A stretch of 64,000 nt of DNA, from assembly GCA_021234155.1 (NCBI GenBank), contig JAJEKV010000002.1, positions 34,698,128 to 34,762,127 on the forward strand, read 5' to 3'. Of this stretch, positions 45,118 to 57,759 are shown piece after piece (position 1 is the stretch's first letter; each line of letters begins with the position of its first letter). Source of the stretch: Isoetes taiwanensis. Lineage: Eukaryota > Streptophyta > Lycopodiopsida > Isoetales > Isoetaceae. The translations under genes were made by a program, and so were the position numbers. The notes beneath the pieces are model-generated. The model saw only the letters and a list, made by a program, of their open reading frames with translations. It was not told where the DNA came from and made no database searches.

Positions 45118-46670
45118 ATAATTTTGATAGACCAGATCATAGCACTAGCCATATTCTAACTCTTTAGATCGATAGTTAGTAGGGGACTTTTAACTTAGAA
45201 AAATTACCCTGATTCCGTTGGTAGTATGAATTTTCGCCTAGGTATGGGAGGATTGAGTTAGTTAGGAAGCAGATTGTGAAATATTAGGGTGAAGTTATGT
45301 TAAGTTTTTGGGAGAACGAGGTCTCTTGCTTCCAAGGGCCATAACTTTTTCTAGATAAACTCGGATGGAGGCGATTCTTATGCCAACGCGTCGACAACAG
45401 ATCAATTGACCAAGGGACATAGGTGGCAATGCCAAAACATCATCAAATGGGCTCTGGAGCCAGAGGGGTGTGCTCGGAGAAATAGCACTTTAGAATTCGA
45501 AAAGAAATGCCAAAATCCACTACTACGACTTTTTCTAGATAACTCCCATGGAGGCGATTCTTATGCCAACGCGTCGGCAACAGTCCAATTGACCAAGGGA
45601 CATAGGTGGCGGTACCAAAACATCATCAAATGGGCTCTGGAGCCAGAAACGCCAAAATCCACCATTACGCCCCAGTATTTTTTTCCGCATATAAAAATTT
45701 CCGCCATATTGAATTTTCATCATTTAAATTTTTTAAATTTTTTAACAGAACGCCAAAATCCACCATTACGCCCCAGTATTTTTTTCCGCATATAAAAATT
45801 TCCGCCATATTGAATTTTCATCATTTAAATTTTTTAAATTTTTTATCCCCCAACAAAAATTTGAACTCGCAACTTCCCAACTCTATCCTTAAGCGCTTAC
45901 CACCATGCCAAGCTTCCTTCAAAGTAACATATATTTCACCTAGTATGTTTTATTTGCACAACAACCCTTCTAACAAAAGCAGATTATAGGGACTTGAACC
46001 CTTGACCTCCCACCACCAAGCCAAACCCTTTACCAACAAAGTAAACCTCCTTCCAATGAGAAAGGAATAATAATTTTTATTCTATTATCAATAATATCTC
46101 TATTTTCTATAGTAAGACTTATGTCTAGTAATCACCCTTCCCCAAACCAATGTTGTGGTAGCAACAAATGCGCCGGACTTGTGCAACATGGCAAGCGCTC
46201 ACCCTAAAGGTTATTATTGTCATCAGGAAATGAATTCCCCCGACCATATTATCGAACGTTGGCGATTATGGAGCTTCTTGGATAAATCTGATTACATTCA
46301 TTTATATCTACCTTTCATGGATAACATATGAGAGGGCTTATTTATCTCAGTTGTCATGAGCTACACAGAAAAGCCTGTTTATCTCAGTTGCATGAGCTAC
46401 ATAGTAATAAACCTACTGATGTTAAGCTGTTTAGGTGCAAAGATTGCCTCATATAGTTAACTTCTAAGTTGAAGGATGTGTTTGATTGAATGGATATATA
46501 TTTTTTTTTTTTTAAAGGGGAACTACCTTGCTTAGCAAGATTGTTACTGTCATTCCCCATCTTTTGGTTCATTCATTCATTCATCATTTGATTCTAGCTA
46601 TTACTTGATCCTATCTTTTGGTTCATTCATTCATTTGATTCTATCTTTTGGTTCATTCATTTGTTTGTAC

Positions 46671-47553
46671 ATTTTCTTTTGTAGTACATTTTCTTTTGAA
46701 CATTTTCTTTTTCTCTGCTTGGTCCATTGCTTCTCTAATTCCTTAAATGTCACAAGTCTCCAGCGCTTAAAATAAGATCAGATTTGTTGATCTCTTTATT
46801 TGGACAAAAGTGGACTCTTAACGTTTAATAAGCAAGCAACTTTGTTGGTTGTAAAATATTTGAGAGCAATCAATAATATGCAAATGGTTGCAAGAAAGTG
46901 AGGAGGAAGAAATTTATTGACGTCTGCTAGTTGTCATGTGGCCCACATGGCTTGGAAGGTGCTCATTTTGCTGCTATGTGAGTTTTACGCTTAAATGCGC
47001 AGCCAATAGACACCCTGATTTGCCACTGCTAATGAGAACCCATCCACCAATCCATACATCCAAGCATAATTCACCCCGGAGATTCGAATAAACAAGGAAG
47101 CCAAAAAGTGTACCCGAAGCTAAGTATCACAGTGAACGTGTCCTGTTAAAAAGTCATACTAACTAAACAGTCCGTGATTCACTAACAACAAAAACCTATA
47201 GCACATCCTTATCACAAGTAAAGCAACAAATGGTTTCCAATCCTTCAAATATTCAATCCATTCAGCCTCTTCATTTTGATTTGATACAAAGTTGTCTGAT
47301 GACTTCTCTCACCATGTAACACAGCCTGCTGGCTTTTGCCAATGTTCACAAAACGGAAGTAACATATTTTTGGTCTTCCTTTACACGTCTTAAATTGGGC
47401 GCCTTGAAAACCATAAATAGATAAACAAATAAAGAAGATGCTCAAGCAATCTATACATAGTGGACGTAGCATATGTGCTCCAAAATTCGGTTCTCTCAAT
47501 GTAAAAGATCAATGTGGAACAAACTTCCCATATTTTTTACATTGTTATGATTG
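46671..47553. other. Intergenic region downstream of PP5
   Basis: Low-copy-looking DNA between the tandem block and the PP5 stop codon. The first 50 bp repeat tacattttcttttg. The last part (toward 47553) should hold the PP5 3' UTR. I could not fix a polyadenylation site. Confidence 0.5.
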
Positions 47554-50500
47554 TCAACCTATCATATTGAAGAGATTACTTGCATATGCCATTGGCTTTA
47601 CATCCGGATGTGGCTGCATAAAAAGAAAAGGGGAAAATGTAAAGAAAAAATTATCTTAATGCCTAGCAGACTGCAAATGGTCTTCCTATTCTTACCACTG
47701 CAGCAAAACTGGTGAACTTTGGCTTTAAACCTGGTGCCGTGAGCGTTATAAATGCACCTTTATTGCCCATCTGTTAAATTAAGGTCCAAAATGAAGCTCG
47801 GTAACAATAGTGCCATCATAAAATTACCAATCTCTTTTTTACAAATACCTGATCACAATAATTAGGGGCTGAGAAAACGGTGATTATCTTGCCGTTATGA
47901 TCTACTTCATAGCCTTCATCCTTTACTTCATGAGACCTCACAACAAGTTCTATGCAAAAAAGTGAAGAGGTTACAAAGACAGAAGTTCTGAACAGAGAGG
48001 CAAAACCAAAATGCATACCAAGGTTATTCTCTCGCAAAAACCTTTCTGTAACATCTGATCCAAATGACACACCAATTCCACGCTTGCTTGGTAGACGACC
48101 AACACCAGGATGAGGATCACTCCACAGAAGTTCACACATCAGGCCTGCATCCATTACATTTAAGAACCATGAGATCTTGATCAAACCTCTAAAACTGCAG
48201 CCAGCTTACCCTCATCAGGTGGTTCTCTAAAACGATCAATATTCCTAATATCAGCTAGCTTTACACCATCAGTTCTGAAAAGTCCCCCATGCACTACGAA
48301 AATCCTCTCATTCAAAACATGTGCTAGTGGCAAACAACAGAATACTTCAGAAAAGAGCTCCGTCATTGTCTGGCTGTACTTGTGATTCACTTCACCATCA
48401 AATCCATAAATCTTGTTCATGCACTTGCTCTCATGATTACCTCTTGATAAGTACAAGCCTGGGGACACGAAAATAACACTGAGTATATTCGCTGGTGTTG
48501 AAAGAGCACACTGTCACACACCAATACCTGAAGGATAAAGACATTTGAACGCTAAAAGTGTCAAAATGACTTCCGTAGAAAAAGATCCACGGTCTACAAA
48601 GTCTCCATTGAAGAGATAAGGATTCGTATCAGATGGATAACCATTCAGCTCAAATATGTGAAGCAAATCATAATACTGCAAAATAGTAAAAGCACATATC
48701 AGAAACATATTTCAAATGTGAACTTCTGGAGTGTTTATATATGCATATGTATATAAGTAACACAATACTAAAAGCCTATGCTTTATTTTGAGAAATGTCA
48801 CGTGCAATGACCTGTCCATGAATATCACCACAGATAGTGAATTTGCCATTGTCTGGAATTACTATGTCCACTAAAGTAGGAAGGGAGAGAAGCAATTCCT
48901 TTGCCTGCAGTAGAATCTGAAAGGCGTATCTGCAGAAATCTGATTGTAAGATTCAAGCCCTTATGAATTCAAACAAAAAAACAATCATGAAGCCTCTTCT
49001 TTGCTTCCATATATACCTTCTATGAATTGTCTTTTGATTTTTGAAGTCTTCCATCATTTTTTTTATAAAATCCAGTGTCAAGTCCCCTTCAATCCGAGCA
49101 CCAGTATAGGAATCGTGAACCTCTGTAAAAATGTGCATATCACAATCTCAATTCCGAAAAGCATTAGCCAAGCAATATATTAAATTTCGTAATAAAAGAT
49201 GTACCTATTGCTTCAAGATTTATAGATTCAGAAACAAAATGTCTCTCGTGCTCTACAGATATTGCCTCCTCAAACCTCATTCTTTGAAGAGCTTTTTCAC
49301 ATTCTCTAAGTTTCTTGGATGCATCTGGATCTCTTGGAACAATTCTGCAGACCTATCGGAAATGCATGCAAGTACCAGAATTAGTGTCGAATATACAAAT
49401 AAACAATTACAAAATACAATCAAATTAAATAGAAAGAGGGAGGGAACGAACGATAAGTCGGGGCATTTTGCTAGGTTACAAAGCAAAAGTGTTTCTCAGG
49501 CGCCTTAAAAGTAATTCAACAAATAATACTAATAGCATTTTCCAATACAAGCATTGGCACATGACTTCTTACAAATATGCATTTATAATGTTAGTTCTTG
49601 CTCTCACGCTCTAAATTCACATGGCAAAGTTTAGCAACTTAATGTCTCTCATATTTACTACTTGAAAGGAAACCCAAAATTAATACCAAACCTCAAAGTC
49701 CCATCACACCCAATACAAACTTTTAATACTATGACACCTCCCTTTTTTCTTTTTTTCCCTTTTGCTTATTCCAATTGCTTTCCCCATTTCTCTTTGCTTT
49801 TATGCCACCACACATGAAGGTGCTTTAAGTTAATATGTATATTGCACAAACTTGAACTTCTGTAAACAAACCATACACCAAATATGATGTGATTCCTCAG
49901 CTAAAATTGCTACCATGTCATGTAATATCCATATTAGATGCGTCACTTTCTAATTCAAACTATTCAAACTATTTAAATGGACTGTCCCTAAAAGAATGAG
50001 AGAGGCATGCTTCTGCACCTGACGAAAATCAGCAAGGGCATCCTTGACTCTTCCCATGGCAAGATATGCTGCTCCTCTTCTGTAGTAACCCTGCATATCC
50101 ATGTAAGCGCAGATACAGCAACATACTACAAACAAGCATATCATACCTTCACATATTTAGGATCTATTTCGACGGCTTTCGATGCATCAGCAATAGCACT
50201 ACCATATTCTTCCAGTTTCGTATGTGCAAAAGCTCTATTTGCCAAATAAACAGCATTATTACAATCCAGTTCTAAGGCCTGTGTGTATAGATCTATAGCA
50301 GTATGGAACTTCTTTGCTGCACAAAACAAGAAAATATTGCTAGTGTTTAATAACATCCCTAGAAAGAGGTTATATAAGCACGAAAAGCATCCTACAAAAA
50401 AATTGTCAGATTGTTGCCAAAGCTTTCAATTGAATGATATCTAACCAGATACAACTCATGAGTATGAACTCAATGATTAGCTCTATGAATATGGCAATAT

Positions 50501-51114
50501 AATGATTTCAGACAAAAGAATAAACAAAAGCTTAACATAAACAGCCATAGGATTCAAATCTTCTAGCATTAAATCTTTGCTATTTACTCTAAAATATCTT
50601 TGATTGGGCCAGAACGTTTCTAATTTTAAACTGGAAATATTAGGTAATAGGATTCAAGGGTTATCAGTGTGTTAACTCTTATCTTTGTTGTAGATTAACA
50701 CTTCCTCACATGTTTAGCGAACCAAATAGCTCTGTAACTTTTGTATGTCTTAGAAAACAATGTATGTCTATTTCTTCTCATATCAAACAAATTCAAGTTT
50801 CCAGCATTGATTATTTGTTATCGAATAAAATCTTTGATTGGTCAAACTTTTCTTACTCAAACTGGAATAAGATTCAAAGATGATAAATATGTTAACTCTA
50901 TCTTTGTTCTAGATTATCGCTCCAACTTCTCACACTTTAGGAAAGAGTAACTTTTCCATATATTAGAAGATGCCATATTTGTTCCGGGAGGCATATAGAC
51001 TGTTAAGCGTCCGAATTATAGCAGTGACATACCTTGAAAAGCAGCATTTGCAGCTGCTTTCAATTCTTCAGCTTTTGTGGTATCAGGTGCTGTGTCGCCA
51101 TTAAGAGTTGCCAT
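47554..51114 (-). CDS. PP5: Serine/threonine protein phosphatase 5 (PP5), 12 exons, 484 aa
   Basis: A PPP-family phosphatase with an N-terminal TPR domain that in the family binds Hsp90 and restrains the catalytic domain; in plants it dephosphorylates phytochrome. Exons, 5' to 3': 51033-51114, 50147-50316, 50019-50090, 49205-49352, 49017-49122, 48812-48929, 48528-48675, 48210-48458, 48019-48144, 47849-47949, 47696-47770, 47554-47613. They total 1455 bp in one frame with GT-AG introns throughout. TPR repeats span residues ~14-113 ([40 protein letters not shown]). Metal-binding motifs are GDIHGQ (227-232), GDFVDRG (256-262) and RGNHES (287-292). [27 protein letters not shown] and FSAPNYCDQ follow. 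The C-terminus is [18 protein letters not shown]. No transmembrane exon is seen in the introns. The start is the first ATG before the TPRs. The gene appears intact. Confidence 0.96.
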
Positions 51115-51850
51115 GCTGCAAGATATCTGCATTTGGAATCAACATAAGGGATGCTGGTAATCCCGGTAAGTGCCTAGATATTATAATCAAGAAAGCAATA
51201 CCTTGGTATGCAACCCAACAGAAAGAGTCCTAGACAGCAATGTGGCCTTCTATTCGCGTTTTCCCCTGTTTATGTACTTTTAAGAAAGCTTAACAAAGAG
51301 GACTGAGAGAAGCATTATTTACCCATGGGTTGGTTAATAATGTCTTTCTCAGCCCAACTACTCCTCTACTAGGAAATGCTTTCATGCAAGAACTTATACC
51401 AATGTAGCCATGACCTTCCCAAAAAACGAGACTTCTGAAATACTCTGAACCTTTCCGATCTGCAATTTTGGGAACCAATTCACAACGTTTCTATCCAATG
51501 CATCAAAAGACTCTTATGGAGGTAGAAAATGAGGAGAACTGGATAAATTTGCTCACAGGATCACCCAAGGAAAGAAAACTGAATAGAGGGGATTAGCGGT
51601 CAAAAGACATATTGGTTCTGCCGATTCAAAAGGCGAAGGTTGGAGGAGTTATGGAATGCCGGAGTTGTGGGCTAGCCCAGTTTCTTTGGAACAACTCGCG
51701 CTGAAGAGTTAGACGGCGGCGATGATTGACCGTGTACCCGACGTACACGATTCTTCCTCCTCCTCATCATTCCAACTTAGGGTTTAGGCATTCCACGTCA
51801 CCGCCACATCATCACGATGGGATCCCATTTGACTGGCCGTTTTGTACTTA
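51115..51850 (-). promoter_or_regulatory. PP5 5' UTR and promoter region
   Basis: Upstream of the PP5 ATG. A possible splice acceptor (aaatgcag) lies 12 bp before the ATG on the minus strand, so a leader intron is likely. No TATA box could be chosen with confidence. The region ends at the first of three MITEs about 740 bp from the start codon. Confidence 0.45.
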
Positions 51851-52170
51851 GGCCCAGATTCCACTGGGCCGGCAGTTGGTGTGAGGACAAATCGATGGGC
51901 AACAAATAAGCAACTGACGCCACTGTTGGGATTCCACTGCAGGGTGGAAATTCCTGAGGTGGAGTCACTTACAAGAATTTTTTGTGACAAGGGATGTTGC
52001 CCGGCAGATGGCTGGCAGATGCATGAAAAGATACCAGCTAAGCTCAAGAAACCTTCAATTACAAAACTATCACGACTTCTGTGGAATGCTGATTTCGGCA
52101 CTTTGATTCCAATAAGCTGGTATTTGTTGCAAGCAAGGTTGCAATCTGCCGGCCTGGTGGAATCTGGGCC
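51851..52170. mobile_element. Tourist-like MITE 1
   Basis: 320 bp with inverted ends GGCCCAGATTCCAC / GTGGAATCTGGGCC, extended by a GGCCGGCAG match. TTA duplications lie at 51848-51850 and 52171-52173. TIR type and TTA fit PIF/Harbinger. Confidence 0.82.
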
Positions 52171-52173
52171 TTA

Positions 52174-52476
52174 GGCCAAATTCCAACGAACGTCGTCTAT
52201 TAGCATTCGGAGATCTTCCACCCTAAATTCCAGCGCCACTATTCCACTCCTATTCCGTCAATTCTTCAGCAATACACAGCTACATCTAGATGACAGGTTT
52301 TTATCAAAATACCATCAAACTCCTTAGGGATCTTGCCTGGGAGTAAAATTTGTGATAATTGCCGCCACATCAGGAACTGTCGAGCTGTAATGGAATCTCA
52401 AAACTTAAAAACAATGCTGTTGTGGACTTCTGCAATTCGTCCAGGTAAGAACTTCCAGCTCAGTGGAATCTAGGCC
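52174..52476. mobile_element. Tourist-like MITE 2
   Basis: 303 bp. Left end GGCCAAATTCCAAC; right end, inverted, GGCCTAGATTCCAC. It shares the TTA at 52171-52173 with MITE 1 and has its own TTA at 52477-52479. Confidence 0.78.
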
Positions 52477-52499
52477 TTACATAGGACACGGCCATCTTA

Positions 52500-52823
52500 G
52501 GCCCAGATTCCAACAGTTTTTGTGGGAGCAAATCCAAGAGCTTCACATAAGCAAATGACACCTCAGTAGTGATTCCACTGCATGGTGGAAGTCCTTCAAT
52601 TCATGGAATCAGATATCAATGATGAATTTTGTGATGTGGGACGTTTCCAAAGCTTGTTGAGGAGATGCATCGAGATCTCCACCTAAGCTACACGAAGCTT
52701 CAATCCACGAACTTCCAGAAATGTAATGGAATGTCGATTTGGCACTTGGATCTGATTTCTTGCCAAGAACATGTACTTGTTGTCATCGATCTTTCAACAT
52801 GTTGCCATACTGGAATTTGGGCC
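52500..52823. mobile_element. Tourist-like MITE 3
   Basis: 324 bp. Left end GGCCCAGATTCCAAC; right end, inverted, GGCCCAAATTCCAG. TTA lies on both sides (52497-52499, 52824-52826). Its interior resembles MITE 1 (gcaaatgacacc, ccactgca.ggtggaa). Confidence 0.8.
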
Positions 52824-52826
52824 TTA

Positions 52827-53084
52827 ATCACAAAGAAAGTTGCTCGTCCACAATAATGTCGTGTATTTTAAGCTCAAGAACCGCTAACCATGTGTCTCAA
52901 GAAATGACCTGGACTATACTTAAACCATTGGATTTTATCTAACTAAATGGATGACTGAGATTGGGGCGTCTTTTACCACGCCTGGCATCTTCTCCTAACA
53001 TTCTTTATTACTAGAAATTAAGCCCAGCATTGCTGCTATAAGTTATTTTTATGCATTCGATGATGCTTCCCCTTCCTTGTACCT
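52827..53084. other. Unassigned spacer
   Basis: No gene or repeat recognised between the third MITE and the polypyrimidine tract. Confidence 0.4.
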
Positions 53085-53535
53085 TTTGCTCTACTCCACT
53101 TTCCCTTTTTTTTTTTTCCCTTTTTCTCATTTTCCTTAAGCACTTCCCTTTTTCCTTTTCCTTTTTTTTTTTTGTTTTCCCTACACATTTCCTTTTTTCC
53201 TTGTTTCTTTTTTCTTTTTTTCACGGCATTTTCCTCCCTTTCGCTTCCCTTTCCCCCTTTCTCTTTTCCTTTTTCTAATAGACTTTTTCCTTTCCTTTTT
53301 TCTTCTTACTCTTTCCCTCTTCCTTTTTTTCCCGTGTCCTTTTTCCCTTTCATTTCCTCCTTTCCTCCTTCCTTTCCTTTTGCCTTTCCTTTTTCCTTTT
53401 TTTCATGTCATTTTTCCTACCTTTTTCCTCTTCCCTTCCCTCTTTCATGCCATTTTTCGATCTTTTTCTGTGCCCCATTTCCTCCTTCCCCCGCCTCTTC
53501 TCTCTTCTCCCTTTTCCTTCCTCTTTCCCTTCTAC
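53085..53535 (+). repeat. Polypyrimidine tract 1
   Basis: About 450 bp of almost pure C/T on the plus strand, built from ccctttt(t)-type words interrupted by short gtgcc or catgcc spacers. Open frames in it are low-complexity artefacts. It can form triplex DNA. A second, longer tract is at 62437-63045. Confidence 0.88.
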
Positions 53536-53657
53536 ATATTCTAAACGAGGTGCACCCTGAACTACCACAATCGTCGGATTTGTCGATCCTACGACCCAAA
53601 TCGTATGTTGGGGCCTCTGGGCACCTCTCTTTTTGCTTATAGTCATTTATGATTGGA
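53536..53657. repeat. 430-bp unit, copy 1, part 1
   Basis: Reads taaacgaggtgcaccctgaa ... tttatgattgg and matches 62008-62116. It is cut by the LINE pair at 53658; the unit resumes at 59467. Confidence 0.78.
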
Positions 53658-53689
53658 AGGAAGGAAGGAAGGAAGGGATTTGCCAGGTA

Positions 53690-53967
53690 AGCTTACCACC
53701 CTGGTACTTGCAAAGCTCCAATTACAGTATTTGGTTATCAAGAGTCCAATCAGGGTCAGAGGACCGAGCATGAGACCTCGGCTAGTTAAGTTTGCAGTCT
53801 TGGATTGGGAGGCAAAATCTTTGTTGTTGCACCGCACCAGTCGCTTGAAAGGTACGTCCATATACCTGGATCTGGATCTCACGCCACTGCAACAACGGGA
53901 AAGAAGCCAAGAGTTGGTCAAGATAAGAGAGATTCGACAAGCCGAGGGGTCTCTTTGGTTTGGTTAA
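53690..53967 (+). pseudogene. LINE ORF1 C-terminal remnant
   Basis: Plus-strand frame with RPRLVKFAVLDWEAKSLLLH, then GTSIYLDLDLTPLQQRERSQ and LVKIREIRQ. This has the character of the C-terminal domain of L1 ORF1 proteins (basic KF-V-L, then IYLDEDLTP-like). It ends at a stop at 53965 and has no N-terminal part. Confidence 0.65.
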
Positions 53968-54179
53968 TGGCAAGATGAAGGTATATGTGCCTCCTCGTCG
54001 AACGATTCAAAGAGGCGGCACTCCCCTGAACAAGGCGTCGCGGGGCAGAGCGTCCAGGGGGCATCGTGCCGAGCGAGCCGTGGAGAGGGCGGATTGAGGC
54101 CTTCCACAACTGCACAAAGACATCCATCGTGGTCCCGTGGAGCGGTCCGCCTGAAGTTATTCCAACCACGCCAGCCGGC

Positions 54180-57100
54180 GTCCTCGCACTCGGATGGGTC
54201 CACAAACCGCAAATCGGCATAGGGAAAGTGTCTTCGCATTGTTTCACTGGAATTGTAGGGGCTTCCCCGTGGCGTAAGGGCGCTGGGCTTGAATGGGATC
54301 GCGACAGATTATGGACATCGCCTTCCCCGGGAGACATGGGAGTATGAAGGGCATCGATTGCCGGACATTCGAGGATATCGGCATTTCTCACTTGCTAATG
54401 AGCCATGGCGACGCGGGTACGGTGGAGTGGCTTGCTACTTTAGGGATGCCTTAGCATGCAAGATCACACTTGAAGTCCGATGCATTTAACCACTACATGT
54501 GGGTAATGGTATTAGAGCCCCGGTCATGTCCCATTGTTTCTTGCTAGCTGCTACATTCCCCATCATGCGGGCTCTAAGTTCTACCGGTACATGATGCGCA
54601 ACCACGGATGTCCGGATGACGATATAGGGAACTGTATGATGACATAGAATCGCTATAGACGGCGAGGGGCAGTGTTTTGCTAGAAGATTTCAATGCTCGA
54701 CAAATGCAGCTTTCGCGATCGGTGACCTTCCAAGGTGACGCTAATGCTGATCCGCTTTGGCTTGAGACGGTAGCTATTCACGCCTACGGCACTCCCGGAT
54801 ATGGTGGCTAGACCATTTGGCGGGCGGTACCGTCCAGCTCCGCCGAGTTTTTTGACATGGTAATTTGTAATGGTATCGTGGCGATGGCCACACTCGGGGG
54901 TGTTACTTGCGGGGAGTGATAGGCGGGATGGGGAGCTAGTATGTTGGATTAGCTTCTTGCTCGGTGGCGACGCTTGACATGGTTACACACTTCTCCATTG
55001 GCACAAGCCTGCGGGGGATGAGGAGGCTTTGTCGTCGGATCACTACCAGCTTTATGTCCATGGCGAATTGGGAGCACTCAATAGTGGAGACACCGCAAAG
55101 GGGCGTGGAGGGTTACCATACATCCCACGCCATCGGGCGGGGGCGATATGAATCAGGTTGGTCGCGGGAGTTCTGGGGTTTGATAGCTTCTACACCTTGC
55201 AAAGGCAGTGTGCATGGCTGGTGAGGGCATTGCTTGCGGTGCTTTGGGGCTTCCTTTGGTGAAGAAGGGCCCTCCAAGGAGGGACACCGCGCATTTTCCA
55301 CGAGAACCCGTGGTTTGATCTTTGATTGCAAGGCTCTAAAGCGCCCGGTTTGCGCAGTCATAGATCCACATTTTCGGCCACAGGCCACGCAAGACTATAA
55401 GCTCTTCCTAAAAAGCCAAGAAGGGGAGATACATGGCGTAAAACCCGGGGCCTTTGTTTGACATGCTCATGGCGAGCCAAAAGCTTTTGGCGTAAGGTGC
55501 TATACCGTAAGCCCGGTGGGCGGTAATGTAAGTGTGGAGCAATGGATGCACCGCCAGGGGAGTTATATGACCCCCGGGAGCTAATGCCGGTCCCTGATCA
55601 GGTAGGAGAGGTGCCGCAGCCACGCGGAGGATGTCAGCCGGTCTCGGGCATCCGCGAATGGCAAGGCAAAGGATTTACTGGGGCCTGCCCGGTAGAATTT
55701 GAAATGGGGTGGCCCATCTCGTGGTAGGGCCCCTAGCGGTGATCATCAACCGGGCTCGGGCGAGGGGCTCCCCGTGAGGATGGTTAGTAAGGTTGTTCCC
55801 GTACATAAAAGGGTAATATCTGGATGAGCCGGGCCATTACGGATGATTATGGTAAGCTCGCTGTTTGCAAAGCTCCCCGCGAGGGTGGTGGAGAAGAAAC
55901 TCACTAAGTGGGCCGAGGAGGGGTGGGTGGCAATTGGCCAGCGGGGCTTTTCGCCCGGCTCACTCCACGACCGACCATATCTTCACTTTGAGAGTGTTGA
56001 TGGAGGCAAGCCTCTTGCGCTCGGCGGAGACTTGTATTGCTTGCTTTGTAGATTTTAAGGCGCATATGATACCGTCCCCGAGAGACATGTTGTGGCGAGA
56101 GGTTGCAAGAATTGCAAGTTCCACGGGGAGTTCGCGAATGGGGTGCACCGGCTTTATGATGGGATTTATCTTTGACTTTGCCTTATGAAGATCGGCGTGT
56201 AGCTAGCACTATGGGGAGTTAAGTAGGGTTGCCCGTTGTCTCCAACGCTTTTTGGGTTGTACATTGATAGCTTGGAGGCGTGGATGCGGCACCATGGGGA
56301 GCCGGGGTGCAATTATCTGAGGCAACCTCGTGAGCGGATTACTATATCGCGGATGATGTAGCTTTGCTAGCCCACCGCCCAGCGGTATCACGGCGGCATT
56401 TGGATGCCCTCGATGGGTTACGTGGGGGCAACGGGAATGACAAAGGAACTTGCACAAAACTAAGCTTCTCGCGATCCCCGTCCTCGCAACACCCTATCCC
56501 GGGTTATATTACGGGGGCGGGGAAGTGGAGATGGTCGCGAGAGCTTCAAGTATCACGGGAATTGATTTCACTACTAACATCTTTGTGGGATGAGTGTGTG
56601 GAGAGGAGAGCCGATTACAAGCCGGAAGGCTTTATATGCGATTAAAAACACGTGTTGCCTGGATAGATCTCTCGTGGATTTGGCGAGGAAAGCACACCAT
56701 TTAGGGCTTTGGTCGAGCGGTCTTTGCTATATGGGGTGGAGGTTTGGGGCCCGGCCGGTTAGCAAAAACACGTGGGATAGGTTGGAAAGGGTGCGAAAGC
56801 TTTCTTGACATATAGCTTGGGAGTGAAGGACACCGCATCGCATCGATTTTGTTGTATGAGGCGGGGTTAAGCCTTTACGATACGCTATCTTGCGCAGCAT
56901 CTTACTTGCTTCCATAAGGTGGATGGGATGGATGAGCATCGCTTGCCCCCACAGGCCGTGTTGTTAACGCAGGGCCCCCAGCGGCTGAAGAGGGTATGGC
57001 ACGAGCACTGTAAGGGATGGTTTAGGAGGTGGTCTATGGATTACCAACGGATGGTGGCACCGCGGTCCCGATCGCCTGAGAATGGGCAATTGGATGCGGG

Positions 57101-57480
57101 CTATGCTGCCACCACGTGGGATGCCTCTACTCTTGCAAAGCCCAAGGCGAGCACTATCACGCTCAGTTAATCCCGGCCTTGAGCATGGACCCCATCCGGT
57201 GCCAGAAAGCACACATCTTTGTGAAGAAACGGAGAGCTATTGCTGCCATAAGGGCGGGTTCCCATTACCTCGAGAATTGAAACAGTCATTTGGGGGTGAA
57301 TGGCGGGCACGGGATCCCCAGGGAGGAGAGGATATGTCAGTATTGTGAGATGCACGTGATAGAGGATGAGCACCATGCCCTCCAGCGGTGCCCAGCATAT
57401 GCCCATGTCCGAGCAGTGCACACTGATCTTAGATGCTCGACACACCGCTACATCGATTACTCGCATCACCTATGGTAGCC
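54180..57480 (+). pseudogene. LINE ORF2 remnant (endonuclease, RT, C-terminal zinc finger)
   Basis: Fragments in changing frames: HWNCRGF near 54240 (start of the endonuclease domain); DFKAAYDTV-like RT sequence near 56045; GCPLSPTLFGLYIDSLEAW near 56230, followed by a degraded catalytic region near 56345. A C-terminal zinc finger lies at 57320-57410 (CQYCEMHVIEDEHHALQRCP). No frame is long enough to be functional. Confidence 0.65.
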
Positions 57481-57700
57481 TTGACCGGGAGTTTACATCC
57501 TACTGATTTCGGCCGTCCGACTTGCTCTTCTTGGGGCATGGTATTTGAGAGCCTCTTGTTAGGGTTTTCCTCCCAAATGGGGGTTTTTTCATCCCCGTAG
57601 TAGGGTTCTCATTGTTTGTTTTGGTGTTGGGGTTTTGGCTTTTTGCTTTTTTCATTTCTACCGCCTCATAGGCCTCGGCCTCCGTGGGCGTTAAAATAAA

Positions 57701-57759
57701 CTTCCTTCCTTCCTTCCTTCCTTCCTTCCTTCCTTCCTTCCTTCCTTCCTTCCTTCCTT
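57701..57759. repeat. (TTCC)n microsatellite shared by two LINE tails
   Basis: About 58 bp of CTTC repeats between the 3' end of the plus-strand LINE and the 3' end of the minus-strand LINE. Confidence 0.95.

Larger units (their letters stand above)
42770..46670. repeat. Tandem block, copy 3
   Basis: Third copy. It keeps agagtggttgatctcg like copy 1, has a small deletion near 43053, an extra segment near 43820-43880, and a duplicated stretch at 45655-45840. It lacks the GAA run and neighbouring 110 bp. The right edge repeats ggttcattcattcat and ends in gtacattttcttttg without the inverted arm. Confidence 0.82.
53658..57759 (+). mobile_element. Decayed L1-type LINE (plus strand)
   Basis: After a short GGAA run (53658-53677) comes the end of ORF1, then a heavily mutated ORF2 and a 3' UTR with the shared T/G-rich motif (57561-57596). 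A long (TTCC)n tail closes it at 57701-57759. The 5' side is truncated in ORF1. Stops and indels occur every 100-200 bp, so the copy is old. Confidence 0.78.

Noticed and set aside
33767-46670. Tandem block read as a CRISPR-like array
   Set aside because: Units are 4-5 kb with gypsy fragments, in a eukaryotic context; no short repeat/spacer pattern.
53036-53224. Lys-rich minus-strand frame near the first polypyrimidine tract
   Set aside because: Complement of the C/T tract; no non-repetitive sequence.
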